Shown: positions 7,019-17,113, numbered from the stretch's first letter. The stretch is DNA of 20,155 nucleotides from SG8-39 sp032125995 (GCA_032125995.1 JAQBBQ010000081.1:1-20155), one strand, 5' to 3'. A program made the numbers and translations. The notes: generated by a model from the letters alone, not told the origin.

Positions 7019-7073
7019 CGTTGCGCTCGTTCATCGGCACTGCGTTTCAGTGTGTCGCACAGGCCCTTGCTGC

Positions 7074-7102
7074 TTGCACTGACGCGGCGCGCGCGCGATA
7101 CT
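7074..7102 (+). promoter_or_regulatory. Possible sigma-70 promoter of the polyamine operon
   Basis: TTGCAC (7074-7079) and GATACT (7097-7102) are separated by exactly 17 bases and lie 26 bases before the likely start of the arginine decarboxylase. Both boxes match the consensus only partly (the TTG of the -35; four of six in the -10). The placement after a hairpin and before the first gene of the operon supports it. The spacer is a run of alternating G and C. Confidence 0.4.
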
Positions 7103-7128
7103 CGACAGAATTCACAGTTGGCGCTGAA

Positions 7129-9069
7129 ATGCAGAAAGTCGCGAAAAAGCTGAAAGCCGTACCGACGCCCGCGGAATGGACCGCAGCGGAGTCCGTCGAG
7201 CTCTACGCCATCCGCAACTGGGGGGCTGGCTACTTCGACATCGCCGATGATGGCGACGTCACGATCTGCGTGCCCGGCAACGGCGAGCGTGTCGCGGTCA
7301 GCCTGATGGACATCATCGCCGGCATTCAACAACGCGGACTGCAGATGCCGACGCTGCTACGCATCGAGAATCTGCTCGATGCGCAAATCACGCTGCTAAA
7401 TGAAAGCTTCCGGCGCGCGATCGACACGCTCGGCTACAAGGCCGAGTACCGCGGCGTGTTCCCGATCAAGGTCAATCAACAGTGCCAGGTCATCGAGGAG
7501 ATTGCGCATTTCGGCGCACGCTATGGCCACGGACTGGAGGCAGGCAGCAAGGCCGAGCTGCTGATCGCGCTCGCCCATCTGCAGCCAGGCGCGGGCTACA
7601 TCATCTGCAATGGCTACAAGGATGAAGAGTTCATCGACCTCGGCCTGCAGGCGCTGCAACTGGGCTACCAGTGCTTCTTCGTGATTGAGACGCCGGCCGA
7701 GTTACCGATCATTCTCGAGGCCAGCCGGCGTATCGGGGTGCGGCCGATGCTCGGCGCTCGCGTGAAGCTTTCGGCACGCGTCGAAGGCCACTGGAACGAA
7801 TCGAGCGGTGATCGCAGCATCTTCGGTCTCACCACCGCGCAGATCGTCGAGTTGATCGATTCACTGCGCCGCGACGAGATGCTCGACTGCCTGCAGCTGC
7901 TGCACTACCACCTCGGCTCGCAGATTCCGAATATCCGCGACATCCGGGGCGCCGTGCTCGAGGCCTGCCGCTACTACATGGATCTCAAGCAGGAAGGCGC
8001 CGCGATGGGCATCCTCGACCTTGGCGGCGGCCTCGCGGTCGACTACGACGGCTCGCAGACGAACTACCAGTACAGCAAGAACTATTCGCTCGACGAATAC
8101 AGCTCGGACATCATCGAGACGATCATGAGCACGCTCGGTGCGGCCGGGGTCGAGCACCCGATGATCATCACCGAATCCGGGCGCGCCACCGTCGCCTATT
8201 CGTCGATTCTGCTGTTCAACATCCTCGATGTCACCCGCTTCGAGCCGGGCGAACTGCCGCCGGAAGTGCCCGCGGACGAGCACGAACTGGTCAAGAACCT
8301 GCGCGAGGTGCTGAACGGCATCAGCCCGAAAACGCTCAAGGAGTGCTACAACGACGCGCAGTTCTACCGCGAGGAGATCCGCGACCTGTTCCGGCGCGGA
8401 CAGATCCGACTACGCTCGCTCTCACTCGCAGAGAACATCTTTCTCCACATTCTGCGCGGCATCCAGATCGTGATCCAGAATAGCCGCCGTGTCCCGGCGG
8501 GCTTCGACGATCTCGAGGAGTCGCTCGCCGACATCTACTACGGCAACTTTTCGGTGTTCCAGTCACTGCCAGACGTCTGGGCCATCGAGCAGGTGTTTCC
8601 GGTGATCCCCGTACATCGGCACAACGAGCGACCGGGCCGGCGCGCGATTCTGGCCGACATCACTTGCGACTCCGACGGCAAGATCGACCATTTCATCGAT
8701 TCGAGCGGCATCCGCAAGACGTTGCCGGTGCATGACTGCATCGATGGCGATCCCTACTATTTCGGCGTCTTCCTCGTCGGTGCCTACCAGGAGACACTCG
8801 GCGATTTGCACAACCTGATGGGCGACACCAACGTCGCCAGCGTACGGATCAACGAGGACGGCACCTTCGACGTCATCCGCGAAATCAGCGGCGACAGCAT
8901 CGCCGACGTGCTGAGCTACGTTGAATACCAGCCCCAGCAGCTCATCGAGCAGTTCCGGCGCACCGCCGAGCAAGCGGTGCGCGACGGCCGTATCACGCTC
9001 GCGCAACGCCAGACCGTGATGGAATCCTTCGCCGCGAGCCTGCGCGGTTACACCTACTACGAACACTGA
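7129..9069 (+). CDS. speA: Biosynthetic arginine decarboxylase
   Basis: A 646-residue PLP-dependent alanine-racemase-fold decarboxylase that converts arginine to agmatine and CO2 in the cytosol. The PLP lysine is Lys114 in FPIKVNQQ. Other fold-III motifs are HYHLGSQI (259-266), LDLGGGLAVDYDG (296-308) and ESGRA (349-353), with the catalytic Cys513 in DITCDSDGKID. The length matches the large biosynthetic (SpeA) class, not the smaller ornithine/diaminopimelate enzymes. The frame is open upstream to 7015, but the ATG at 7129 gives the standard N-terminus; codons before it would overlap the hairpin and promoter. It is the first gene of a four-gene operon; the next gene starts 19 bp after its stop. 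Agmatine made here is the substrate of the ureohydrolase that ends the operon. Confidence 0.93.
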   Translation: MQKVAKKLKAVPTPAEWTAAESVELYAIRNWGAGYFDIADDGDVTICVPGNGERVAVSLMDIIAGIQQRGLQMPTLLRIENLLDAQITLLNESFRRAIDTLGYKAEYRGVFPIKVNQQCQVIEEIAHFGARYGHGLEAGSKAELLIALAHLQPGAGYIICNGYKDEEFIDLGLQALQLGYQCFFVIETPAELPIILEASRRIGVRPMLGARVKLSARVEGHWNESSGDRSIFGLTTAQIVELIDSLRRDEMLDCLQLLHYHLGSQIPNIRDIRGAVLEACRYYMDLKQEGAAMGILDLGGGLAVDYDGSQTNYQYSKNYSLDEYSSDIIETIMSTLGAAGVEHPMIITESGRATVAYSSILLFNILDVTRFEPGELPPEVPADEHELVKNLREVLNGISPKTLKECYNDAQFYREEIRDLFRRGQIRLRSLSLAENIFLHILRGIQIVIQNSRRVPAGFDDLEESLADIYYGNFSVFQSLPDVWAIEQVFPVIPVHRHNERPGRRAILADITCDSDGKIDHFIDSSGIRKTLPVHDCIDGDPYYFGVFLVGAYQETLGDLHNLMGDTNVASVRINEDGTFDVIREISGDSIADVLSYVEYQPQQLIEQFRRTAEQAVRDGRITLAQRQTVMESFAASLRGYTYYEH

Positions 9070-9088
9070 ACCGGGGAAGGCTGCAACG

Positions 9089-10265
<1,177 letters not shown>

Positions 10266-10282
<17 letters not shown>

Positions 10283-11465
10283 TGCGCGCACGCGCCTCGA
10301 GCGCTTCCGTCGCCTCGACCTGACGCGACTGCCCTCTCCCTGCTTCGTCGTCGACGAAGTGGCGATCGAGGAAAACTGCCGCCTGCTCGCCCACGTACAG
10401 CGCGAAAGCGGCGCCAAGGTCTTGCTCGCGCTCAAGGCCTTCTCGATGTGGAGCCTTGCGCCGCTCGTCGCGCGTTACCTGTCGGGGACCTGCGCCAGCG
10501 GCCTGCACGAGGCGCGCCTCGGACGCGAGGCCTTCGGCGGCGAGGTGCATGCCTTCTGCGCCGCCTTCACCGAGCCCGATCTGCGCGACATCCTGAAGAT
10601 CGCGGATCACGTGGTGTTCAACTCGCATGCGCAGTGGGCCCGCTTTGGCGGGCTTGCGCGTGAAGCGCAGGCGGCGCGTCCGGGGCTGCGCTTCGGGCTG
10701 CGCGTCAATCCAGAGCAGAGCGAGGGTGCAGTGCCGATCTACGATCCCTGCGCACCCTACTCGCGCCTGGGGATTGCGCGCGCCGAGTTTCGCGGCGACC
10801 AGCTCGAGGGTGTCAGCGGGCTGCACTTTCACACCCTGTGCGAGCAGGATTTCCCGCCGCTCGAGCGCACGGTCGCCGCCTTCGAGGCGAAGTTCGGCGA
10901 ATTCATTCCGAAGATGGACTGGATCAACTTCGGCGGCGGCCACCACATCACGCGCTTCGACTACCAGGTCGACGCCTTGGTCGCGCTCCTGCGTACGTTT
11001 CGCGCTCGCCACCGTGTCGAGCTCTATATCGAGCCAGGCGAAGCAATCGCCTATCATGCCGGCGTGTTAGTCGCCGAGGTGCTCGACCTGCCGGTGAACG
11101 ACATGCCGCTCGCGATCCTCGACACCTCGGCGACCTGCCACATGCCCGACGTGATCGAGATGCCTTATCGGCCAGAGATTCTCGACGCCGCGGCGCCTGG
11201 CGCGCAGCCGCAGATGACGCACCGCTACCGCCTCGGCGGGCAGACCTGCCTTGCGGGCGATGTGATCGGCGACTACGCGTTCGCAGCACCGCTCAGCGTC
11301 GGGCAGCGCCTGGTGTTCGAAGACATGGCCTACTACACGATGGTCAAGACGACCACCTTCAACGGCATCAACCTCCCCTCGATTGCGATCTGGAACTCGC
11401 AGACCGACGCACTGCGCGTGGTGCGCCGCTTCGGCTACGAAGACTTCAAGGCGCGGCTGTCGTGA
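10266..11465 (+). CDS. nspC: Carboxynorspermidine/carboxyspermidine decarboxylase
   Basis: A 399-residue fold-III PLP enzyme that decarboxylates carboxy(nor)spermidine to (nor)spermidine. The PLP lysine is Lys57 in LLALKAFS. Other motifs are GLHFHTLCEQ (185-194), the phosphate-binding NFGGGHHITR (221-230), EPGEA (256-260) and the catalytic Cys328 in GGQTCLAGDVIGDY (324-337). These are typical of NspC and differ from diaminopimelate decarboxylase. The start ATG at 10266 lies inside the end of the dehydrogenase gene (17-bp overlap). It is the only in-frame ATG close before the conserved LPSPCFVVDE; the open frame extends to 10170 but would overlap further without reason. Its stop TGA overlaps the GTG start of the agmatinase. 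The overlaps indicate translational coupling. The symbol nspC is used for the family; the product here is probably spermidine. Confidence 0.92.
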
Positions 11466-12346
11466 GCGCGCCCGCGACGCACATTCCACGCTTCCTCGGC
11501 AGCGAGCTGCCCGAACGCGCGCCGGATGCAGCGCGTTTCCATATTCTGCCGGTGCCTTACGAAAAGACGGTGTCCTACGGCGCCGGCACCGCCAAGGGCC
11601 CGGCGGCGATCATCGCGGCATCGAACCAGCTCGAGCGCTGGGACGGCGCGAGCGACCCGGGCGCGGACGGCATCTACACCTGGCCCGCGATCGATTGCAG
11701 TGGCCCCGCGGCCGAGGTGATCGATGCGATCGCCGCCGCGGTGGCCAAGATCCTCGCCCTCGGCAAGACGCCCGTGGTGCTGGGCGGCGAGCACACGGTG
11801 ACCGGCGGCGTGATCCGCGGCTATCTCGATGCCGGCGTGCGCGACTTCGGCGTCGTACAGATCGACGCCCATGCCGATCTGCGCGATGCCTACGAGGGCG
11901 ATCGACTCAGCCATGCGAGCGTGATGCGCCGCGTGGTGGAAGCGGGCGTGCCGCTGGTGCAGCTCGGCAACCGCGCCTACTGCGAGGAGGAGCGTGCGGC
12001 GCGCGAAACCTACAAGGTGCACGCGATCGACGCCGATCAGCTCGTGCCGCAGGGCATTCACGCGATCGAACTGCCCGCGAACTTCCCGCCGCAGGTCTTT
12101 TTTACGCTCGATGTCGACGGCATCGATCCCTCGGTACTGCCGGCGACCGGAACCCCGGTCCCGGGCGGCCTGGGCTGGTACCAGACCCTCGGACTGTTCG
12201 AGTCGGTCGCGCGCCAGCGCAGGATCATTGGTTTCGACATCCTTGAATTCGCGCCAATCGCGGGTTTTCACGCCTTCGATTTCACCGCCGCCCTGCTGAC
12301 CTACAAACTGATGGGGATCGTGCAGCGCTGCAGCGCCGCCGGCTAA
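11462..12346 (+). CDS. speB: Agmatinase (ureohydrolase/arginase family)
   Basis: A 294-residue manganese ureohydrolase. All metal-binding motifs are present: His111 in LGGEHT, Asp135, His137 and Asp139 in IDAHADLRD, and Asp217 and Asp219 in FTLDVDGIDPS. Agmatinase releases urea from agmatine and leaves putrescine. Context decides between family members: the gene shares a 4-bp overlap (GTGA) with the carboxyspermidine decarboxylase and is in an operon with arginine decarboxylase, so agmatine is by far the likeliest substrate. The start is GTG at 11462, with AAGG (11448-11451) 10 nt upstream as a modest ribosome binding site. The open frame extends further upstream but would run deep into the preceding gene. 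Arginase or guanidinobutyrase are less likely alternatives. It is the last gene of the operon; I see no strong terminator hairpin after its stop. Confidence 0.9.
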   Translation: MSAPATHIPRFLGSELPERAPDAARFHILPVPYEKTVSYGAGTAKGPAAIIAASNQLERWDGASDPGADGIYTWPAIDCSGPAAEVIDAIAAAVAKILALGKTPVVLGGEHTVTGGVIRGYLDAGVRDFGVVQIDAHADLRDAYEGDRLSHASVMRRVVEAGVPLVQLGNRAYCEEERAARETYKVHAIDADQLVPQGIHAIELPANFPPQVFFTLDVDGIDPSVLPATGTPVPGGLGWYQTLGLFESVARQRRIIGFDILEFAPIAGFHAFDFTAALLTYKLMGIVQRCSAAG

Positions 12347-12440
12347 TGTCTGGCCGCTTGATCCACGACAAATTCTTGCGGCAGACTTGGACCTAAAAGA
12401 TCGAAGCGACCGATTTCGTATCCAGTCCCGGAGACGCCGC
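12347..12440 (+). promoter_or_regulatory. Spacer between agmatinase and porin, with the porin ribosome binding site
   Basis: GGAGA at 12430-12434 is the best ribosome binding site in this 94-base spacer and lies 6 nt before a CTG at 12441. A TTGGAC at 12387-12392 could be a -35 box, but no well-spaced -10 box follows; the same TTG is the first in-frame near-cognate start of the porin frame. No clear terminator for the polyamine operon is seen. Confidence 0.4.
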
Positions 12441-13619
12441 CTGAACAAGACCGCATTGATGACGCTGCTTGTAGCCGGGCTCGCAGGCTCGGCGACGGCG
12501 CAGGCGCAATCGAGTCTGACGATCACCGGCTTTTTCAAGGTGAGCTACGAGTACCTCACGCTCGGTGACTCGGCCAAGTCGCGCAGCAGCGAGGACCGCG
12601 TCGCCGACGACCTTTCGCGCATCTATTTTCGCGTCGTCGAAGACCTCGGTGGCGGTCTGCAGGCGATCGGCCAGGTCGAATGGCGGATCAACTTTCCCGC
12701 CGGAACGGACAGCGCCAATGGCGCAGACTGGGTCGGGCTGAAGAGCAAGCGCCTCGGCGCCCTGACGCTGGGCCGCAACGACCTGCACTACAACCATACC
12801 GCGTCGACCCTCATCAGCAAAGCGGCGCTGCGCGCGTGGAACGCGTCGATCGTCAGCGCGGCGGGCGGCGGCGGCACCCCCGTCGCGTTCGGCAGCCGGA
12901 CGCCGAACCTGATCCATTACGACTCGCCGAGCTGGAGCGGCTTCAACCTGGAGCTTGCCTACTCGACGAACCCGTACGGCGTAGAGAATGACATCGGCGG
13001 CGTCCAGTCGAGAGGCAATGGCTGGAATATTCGCCCCTACTACAAGGCCAATAACCTCGAGATCGGCTACAGCTACTGGCGCGCCAAGGCGGACGCAACG
13101 ACGACCGGCCCGACGATCGCTGTGTGTACGGGCGTCGGCACGCCGGACCCGAGCTGCGTGGCAGCGGGCACGGCATTCCTCACGGCCGCGAGCACGGCCC
13201 AGCCGGGGCAGCGCGCCGACCGTCTCTACGGCTCTTACGGATGGCAGGGCTTCAAATTCGGTCTCGTCTTCGATCGCTCGAAGCTGAGGAATGAAATCAC
13301 CGGCGCGACGACCAGCGACCGCGACGCGTGGTCGATTCCTCTCTCGTACCAGACCGGCAAGCACAACTTCTGGCTCGAATACAGCCAGGCGCGCGACGAC
13401 AAGGCGACCGCCGCGACCGATGGCGCCAAGATGTGGGCGGTGGCCTACGCCTATGATTTTTCGAAGCGCACCTCGCTCGGTCTGACGTACACCGAGATCA
13501 GCAACGACACTGGCGCGGTGTACAACCTCTGGAATTCGGTCGGTACAAGTGCTTCAGGCGCGGTCGCACCCGGCGAGGATCCCAGAGTCGTTGCCGTAAC
13601 GATGCGGCACGCCTTCTAG
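12441..13619 (+). CDS. Gram-negative outer-membrane porin, probable CTG start
   Basis: A general porin of the trimeric 16-stranded type common in Betaproteobacteria. Read from CTG at 12441 it has 392 residues and begins (M)NKTALMTLLVAGLAGSATAQA, a standard porin signal peptide with Lys3 and cleavage after Ala22. The mature N-terminus SSLTITGFFKVSYEY is the first strand. It ends VAVTMRHAF, with the C-terminal Phe needed for outer-membrane assembly. Features such as DWVGLKSKRLGALTLGRND (about 96-114) match the family's constriction-loop region. Two cysteines in CTGVGTPDPSCVAAG probably form a loop disulfide. Other starts are worse: TTG at 12387 gives a long, very basic leader, and ATG at 12459 loses the positive charge and has no ribosome binding site. 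It is on the same strand as the polyamine operon, but a shared transcript is not shown. Solute specificity is unknown. Confidence 0.85.
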   Translation: MNKTALMTLLVAGLAGSATAQAQSSLTITGFFKVSYEYLTLGDSAKSRSSEDRVADDLSRIYFRVVEDLGGGLQAIGQVEWRINFPAGTDSANGADWVGLKSKRLGALTLGRNDLHYNHTASTLISKAALRAWNASIVSAAGGGGTPVAFGSRTPNLIHYDSPSWSGFNLELAYSTNPYGVENDIGGVQSRGNGWNIRPYYKANNLEIGYSYWRAKADATTTGPTIAVCTGVGTPDPSCVAAGTAFLTAASTAQPGQRADRLYGSYGWQGFKFGLVFDRSKLRNEITGATTSDRDAWSIPLSYQTGKHNFWLEYSQARDDKATAATDGAKMWAVAYAYDFSKRTSLGLTYTEISNDTGAVYNLWNSVGTSASGAVAPGEDPRVVAVTMRHAF

Positions 13620-13689
13620 GCCGGCAGACCCACGACGACAGAACGGGCGCGGGCGTTGAAGGGCGCAGCCGGCGCGCGCGCATGGCATC
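13620..13689 (+). other. Spacer between porin and YdiK-like permease
   Basis: This 70-base GC-rich spacer contains two GCCGGC hexamers (13620-13625 and 13668-13673) and an alternating GC run. I see no convincing promoter, terminator or ribosome binding site in it. Confidence 0.3.
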
Positions 13690-14817
13690 ATGACGCCTCG
13701 CCCCATGCCCGAGCCTCGTCCGATGCAAGTTGACTACGTCCGCACGATTCTGGTCGTGCTCGTCATCGGCGCGCTGGTGATCGGCTCGTTCTGGATCCTC
13801 AGCCCCTTCCTCGCGGCGATCGTCTGGGCGACGATGATCGTCGTCTCGACCTGGCCGCTGTTTACCGCGCTCGAGGCACGCCTGTGGGGACGGCGCGGAC
13901 TCGCGGTCGCCGTCATGACGCTCGCCATCCTGCTCGTGCTGTTCGTACCGCTGTCGCTCGCCATCGCCGCCCTGGTCGAGAACGCCGATGCGGCCGTCGC
14001 CTTCGGCAAGCGCATCGCGCAGGAAGGCCTGCCGCCACCACCTGCGAGCGTCGAGACGCTGCCGCTGGTCGGCGAAACCATCGCCAAGGCCTGGCGCGCC
14101 GTGCTCGACCTCGGTCTCGCCGACCTGTGGCGACGCGTCGCGCCCTATCTGGGACAGACGGCGAAGTGGCTCGCCGCACAGGCCGGCGGCGTGGGCCTGG
14201 TCGCGGTCCACCTGCTGGTCACCGCAGTCATTGCGGCGATTCTCTACGCCAATGGCGAGGCCGCGGCGCAGGCCGCTCGGCGGATTGCGGTCCGTATCGG
14301 CGGCAAGGCCGGCGAGGCCTCGGTCGTTCTCGCCGGGCAAGCGATCCGCGCCGTCGCGATCGGCATCGTGGTTACTGCCCTGATTCAATCGCTCATCGGT
14401 GGCGTCGGCCTGCTGATCGCCGGGGTGCCCAATACCGGCATTCTGGTCGCCCTCATGTTCATGCTCTGCATCGCCCAGCTCGGTCCGGGCCTCGTGCTGT
14501 TCCCGGTGGTCGGCTGGCTCTACTGGCGCGGCGAATCGGGATGGGGATCGTTTCTGCTCGTATGGTCGATCGGCGTCGTCACCATGGACAATTTCCTCCG
14601 CCCGATCCTGATCAAGCGCGGTGCCGACCTGCCGCTGCTGCTGATCTTCGCCGGTGTGATCGGCGGGCTACTGACGATGGGCCTGCTCGGCCTGTTCGTT
14701 GGCCCGGTGGTGCTCGCGGTCACCTACCGTCTGACCGAGGCCTGGATCGACGAAGCATCGAACCTTGCGCCGGCAACGCCCGCTCAGCGCAACGCATCGA
14801 ACGAAGACCCGAGGTAG
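13690..14817 (+). CDS. ydiK: AI-2E family transporter, YdiK-like inner-membrane permease
   Basis: A 375-residue polytopic inner-membrane protein of the AI-2E/PerM family. The resemblance to E. coli YdiK is close as I recall it: shared elements include WPLF followed by GRRGLAVAVMTL, the stretch AGQAIRAVAIGIVVTALIQS (215-234), GVVTMDNFLRPILIKRGADL (295-314) and LFVGPVVLAVTYRL (335-348). Hydrophobic segments are near 18-55, 70-95, 165-187, 215-245, 250-278, 288-300 and 314-346. The family was named for autoinducer-2 export by TqsA, but YdiK's substrate is not established. The start is uncertain: ATGs at 13690, 13705 and 13723 all lack a good ribosome binding site, and all give the same membrane core. 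The last 34 bases overlap, tail to tail, the end of the minus-strand patatin gene, so the SNEDPR tail is coded opposite that gene's C-terminus. Confidence 0.85.
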   Translation: MTPRPMPEPRPMQVDYVRTILVVLVIGALVIGSFWILSPFLAAIVWATMIVVSTWPLFTALEARLWGRRGLAVAVMTLAILLVLFVPLSLAIAALVENADAAVAFGKRIAQEGLPPPPASVETLPLVGETIAKAWRAVLDLGLADLWRRVAPYLGQTAKWLAAQAGGVGLVAVHLLVTAVIAAILYANGEAAAQAARRIAVRIGGKAGEASVVLAGQAIRAVAIGIVVTALIQSLIGGVGLLIAGVPNTGILVALMFMLCIAQLGPGLVLFPVVGWLYWRGESGWGSFLLVWSIGVVTMDNFLRPILIKRGADLPLLLIFAGVIGGLLTMGLLGLFVGPVVLAVTYRLTEAWIDEASNLAPATPAQRNASNEDPR

Positions 14818-17039
14818 AGGTAGCCGGCAACCCGGCCGCCCTCGGAGAAGCCGGCGCCCAGATACAGCGGCCCGAGCTTGCTGTCGACGATCAGGTAGGT
14901 CGACCCTGACCAGATGACGCCTTGTGCCGGTGTGCCGCCCAGGCGATCGAAGACGTTGCCGGCTTCGACGCCGGCGCCGAGGTAGACCCCGGTGCCAAGC
15001 GTTCCGCTGAGATCCCAGACTCGGCGCCTGAAATTCACCGTGCCAAGTGCGTACTCGCGCCCGCGCAGCGCGCCGATCGGATAGCCCGAGAAATTATTCA
15101 AGCCACCGAGCACGAACCAGTCGTAGGCCGGCATCGCGCTGCCGAAGTCAGACCCGCCTTTTACAGAGAATTCATAGACATTGCGGCCGCGCGAGACGAC
15201 CGAGCGAACCCTGCCCTCGCCCCGGCGGTAGTCGTCGTCTGCGCCGAGGCTGCGGTTCGATTCGTAGTAGGTCAACTTCGCGAGGGTCCCGCGCGTCGGA
15301 AACAGCGCGTTATCGAGCTGGTCATAGTAGAAGCGCGTGCGCCACAGGCCGGTCGAGACCCGCTGCCCCGAGATCCCGGGCGGTGGTGTCCCGATGCTCA
15401 CATCCGTATCGACGGTGCCGCGTTCGAGCCCAAGGCGCCACTCGCCCCAGGTATCGAATGCCATGCCGACGTCGAACGCCGCGCCGAAGCGCCCCACGTC
15501 GTAGCGCGCGACGCGCGTTTCGTTCAGGTACAGATCCTGCTGCGACTCCGTGTAGAACAGCTGCGGGGCGACGAAAAAGCGCTGCGCAAGGTCGAGCGGC
15601 TGGTAGAACTCCGAGGCCACCCCCGCCGGCCGGCCGATCTGAATCGTATTTCGCCACTCGCCGCCAAGGTCGTTCACCCAGCTGCGCCGGTGGTCAATCC
15701 GGATGCCCCATAGCGTATCGCCCTCCATATCGGTCTGCAGGTTGAGGTCGAATAGCAGGGTATTGGGCCCGAGCGCCTTCTCTTTCGCCTGGTAAGTGAG
15801 AACGTTCTTCCCGTTCTCGTCCAGAAAGCGATAGTCGACGCTTTCGAAATCTCCCCGTCCCACCAGTCGTGTCGCATCGGCGGCGGCCTTTTCCGGATCG
15901 AAGCGTTGTCCCGGCTTCAATTCGATGAAGTTGCGCATCACCTCGGGGTTGACGCGCTCGAGCCCCTCGAACCGTACGGCATCGATCGTGCCGCGCGTCG
16001 CCACCGCGAGGTTGCCCAGGCCCGCACGCCACGCCGTGTATTCGGCCGCAGGAAGGCTGTAGCGCGCCAGCTTGTCGGCCAATCCGCGTGCCGCGGCCTC
16101 GCCGATCGGAATCGCCTCCGGGATGCGGTCGAAGCTCGTCGACGTAATCCCATCGAGCACCACCTTGACCGCGACATCACGCTCGGTCAGCGTCTCGAGT
16201 TGCGTGCGCTCGTTCAGCTCGACGCCGAGAAACGCTGCGCGCCCGAGCACCGACAGCGCATTGTTCAGGTCGCCGCGCTTGGGCGGTGGGTTGCCCACGG
16301 TCACCGCGATCACGACGTCACCACAGCTTTTGCGCGCGACATCCACCGGCAGGTTGCGTACGAACATGCCGTCGACGAGCAGCCGGTCGTCCAGTTCGAC
16401 CGGCGCGAAGGCGCCGGGCACCGCCATGCTCGCGCGCATCGCCTGGGTCAGGTCGCCGCGCTCGAGTACCACCATCTCGCCGCTCTCGATGTCGGTCGCC
16501 ACGGCCTTGAACGGAATCGGCAGATCAACAAAGCGGTTGGTCTGGCGCGCGCCCGCGACGACGCGCTTGAACAGGTTTTCCATTTGCTGCGATGGAACGA
16601 GCCCCTTCGGCACGAGGACTTTTCCGTCCTTGATGCCGACTTCCAGGCCCAGGGTGAAGATGGAATCGAGCTGCTTCCGGCGCAGCGGAATGTCCTCCCG
16701 CGGCGCACTGCGAAACGTGTCCGTCCAACTGATCGAGGTCATGATGTGATCGAGCGCAGCCGCGTCGAGGCCAGTCGCATAGGCGGCCCCGACCACGGCG
16801 CCCATCGAGGTGCCCGCGATGCAGTCGACCGGCACGCGCAATTCTTCCAGCACCTTGATGACGCCGATATGTGCGGCGCCCATCGCCCCGCCACCGCCGA
16901 GTGCGAGCGCAATGCGCAGGCGCTTCGGCGCCGCCTGCGCCTTCGGCGCGCTCGCGTCCGCGCCGAGCGCGTGCATTGCGTGGAGCAGGATCGTGAGGGC
17001 CACGATCATCCAGGTTGGCTTGGATCGGATGCATGACAT
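14784..17039 (-). CDS. Patatin-like phospholipase with POTRA and beta-barrel, type Vd autotransporter (PlpD-like)
   Basis: A 751-residue protein exported by Sec, with three parts. A signal peptide (1-27, ending LHAMHALGA) is followed by a patatin lipase domain (about 40-345), a single POTRA-like domain (about 355-425, starting DAVRFEGLERVNPE) and an Omp85-type C-terminal barrel (about 435-751). Patatin motifs are the oxyanion loop GGGGAMG (48-54), the nucleophile Ser78 in GTSMG and the catalytic Asp223 in VDGM, where the more usual form is DGG or DGA. Known family members such as PlpD carry the lipase across the outer membrane with their own barrel. The ATG at 17039-17037 is preferred over an upstream start because GAGAA precedes it and the signal peptide then has normal length. 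The barrel ends YLYLGSSF, a good beta-signal, but four more residues (DALR) follow. The gene is convergent with the YdiK-like gene (34-bp overlap) and divergent from an MFS gene. Confidence 0.9.
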   Translation of the reverse strand: MSCIRSKPTWMIVALTILLHAMHALGADASAPKAQAAPKRLRIALALGGGGAMGAAHIGVIKVLEELRVPVDCIAGTSMGAVVGAAYATGLDAAALDHIMTSISWTDTFRSAPREDIPLRRKQLDSIFTLGLEVGIKDGKVLVPKGLVPSQQMENLFKRVVAGARQTNRFVDLPIPFKAVATDIESGEMVVLERGDLTQAMRASMAVPGAFAPVELDDRLLVDGMFVRNLPVDVARKSCGDVVIAVTVGNPPPKRGDLNNALSVLGRAAFLGVELNERTQLETLTERDVAVKVVLDGITSTSFDRIPEAIPIGEAAARGLADKLARYSLPAAEYTAWRAGLGNLAVATRGTIDAVRFEGLERVNPEVMRNFIELKPGQRFDPEKAAADATRLVGRGDFESVDYRFLDENGKNVLTYQAKEKALGPNTLLFDLNLQTDMEGDTLWGIRIDHRRSWVNDLGGEWRNTIQIGRPAGVASEFYQPLDLAQRFFVAPQLFYTESQQDLYLNETRVARYDVGRFGAAFDVGMAFDTWGEWRLGLERGTVDTDVSIGTPPPGISGQRVSTGLWRTRFYYDQLDNALFPTRGTLAKLTYYESNRSLGADDDYRRGEGRVRSVVSRGRNVYEFSVKGGSDFGSAMPAYDWFVLGGLNNFSGYPIGALRGREYALGTVNFRRRVWDLSGTLGTGVYLGAGVEAGNVFDRLGGTPAQGVIWSGSTYLIVDSKLGPLYLGAGFSEGGRVAGYLYLGSSFDALR

Positions 17040-17113
17040 GATCGTTCTCGCAGCGGAAAAGGTGCAAAACAGCAAAAGTATACGTAAGCATCTTGCTATC
17101 CTTGCGCGTTTCC
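17040..17113. promoter_or_regulatory. Divergent AT-rich promoter region between patatin autotransporter and MFS gene
   Basis: This 74-base gap between divergent genes is clearly richer in A and T than its surroundings, including an A-rich run at 17056-17078 and the palindrome GTATAC near 17077-17083. Read on the minus strand the palindrome gives a TATACT -10-like box for the patatin gene, though the upstream -35 position matches poorly. For the plus-strand MFS gene no ribosome binding site is convincing. The region most likely holds overlapping divergent promoters. Confidence 0.4.

Noticed and set aside
7015..7128. Upstream extension of the arginine decarboxylase to 7015
   Set aside because: The added residues do not resemble the family N-terminus and would be coded within the hairpin and promoter region. 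The ATG at 7129 gives the normal length.
12387..12440. TTG start giving the porin an extra 18 N-terminal residues
   Set aside because: The leader would contain a run of four arginines and no ribosome binding site precedes it; the CTG at 12441 has a well-placed site and gives a normal signal peptide. It remains possible.
13620..13673. Pair of GCCGGC hexamers as a terminator after the porin
   Set aside because: The stems are only 6 bp, separated by 42 bases and without a T-run; GC-rich DNA gives such pairs by chance.
15906..17036. Plus-strand open frame opposite the patatin domain
   Set aside because: It has Arg/His-rich shadow composition, while the minus strand has intact patatin motifs and a signal peptide.
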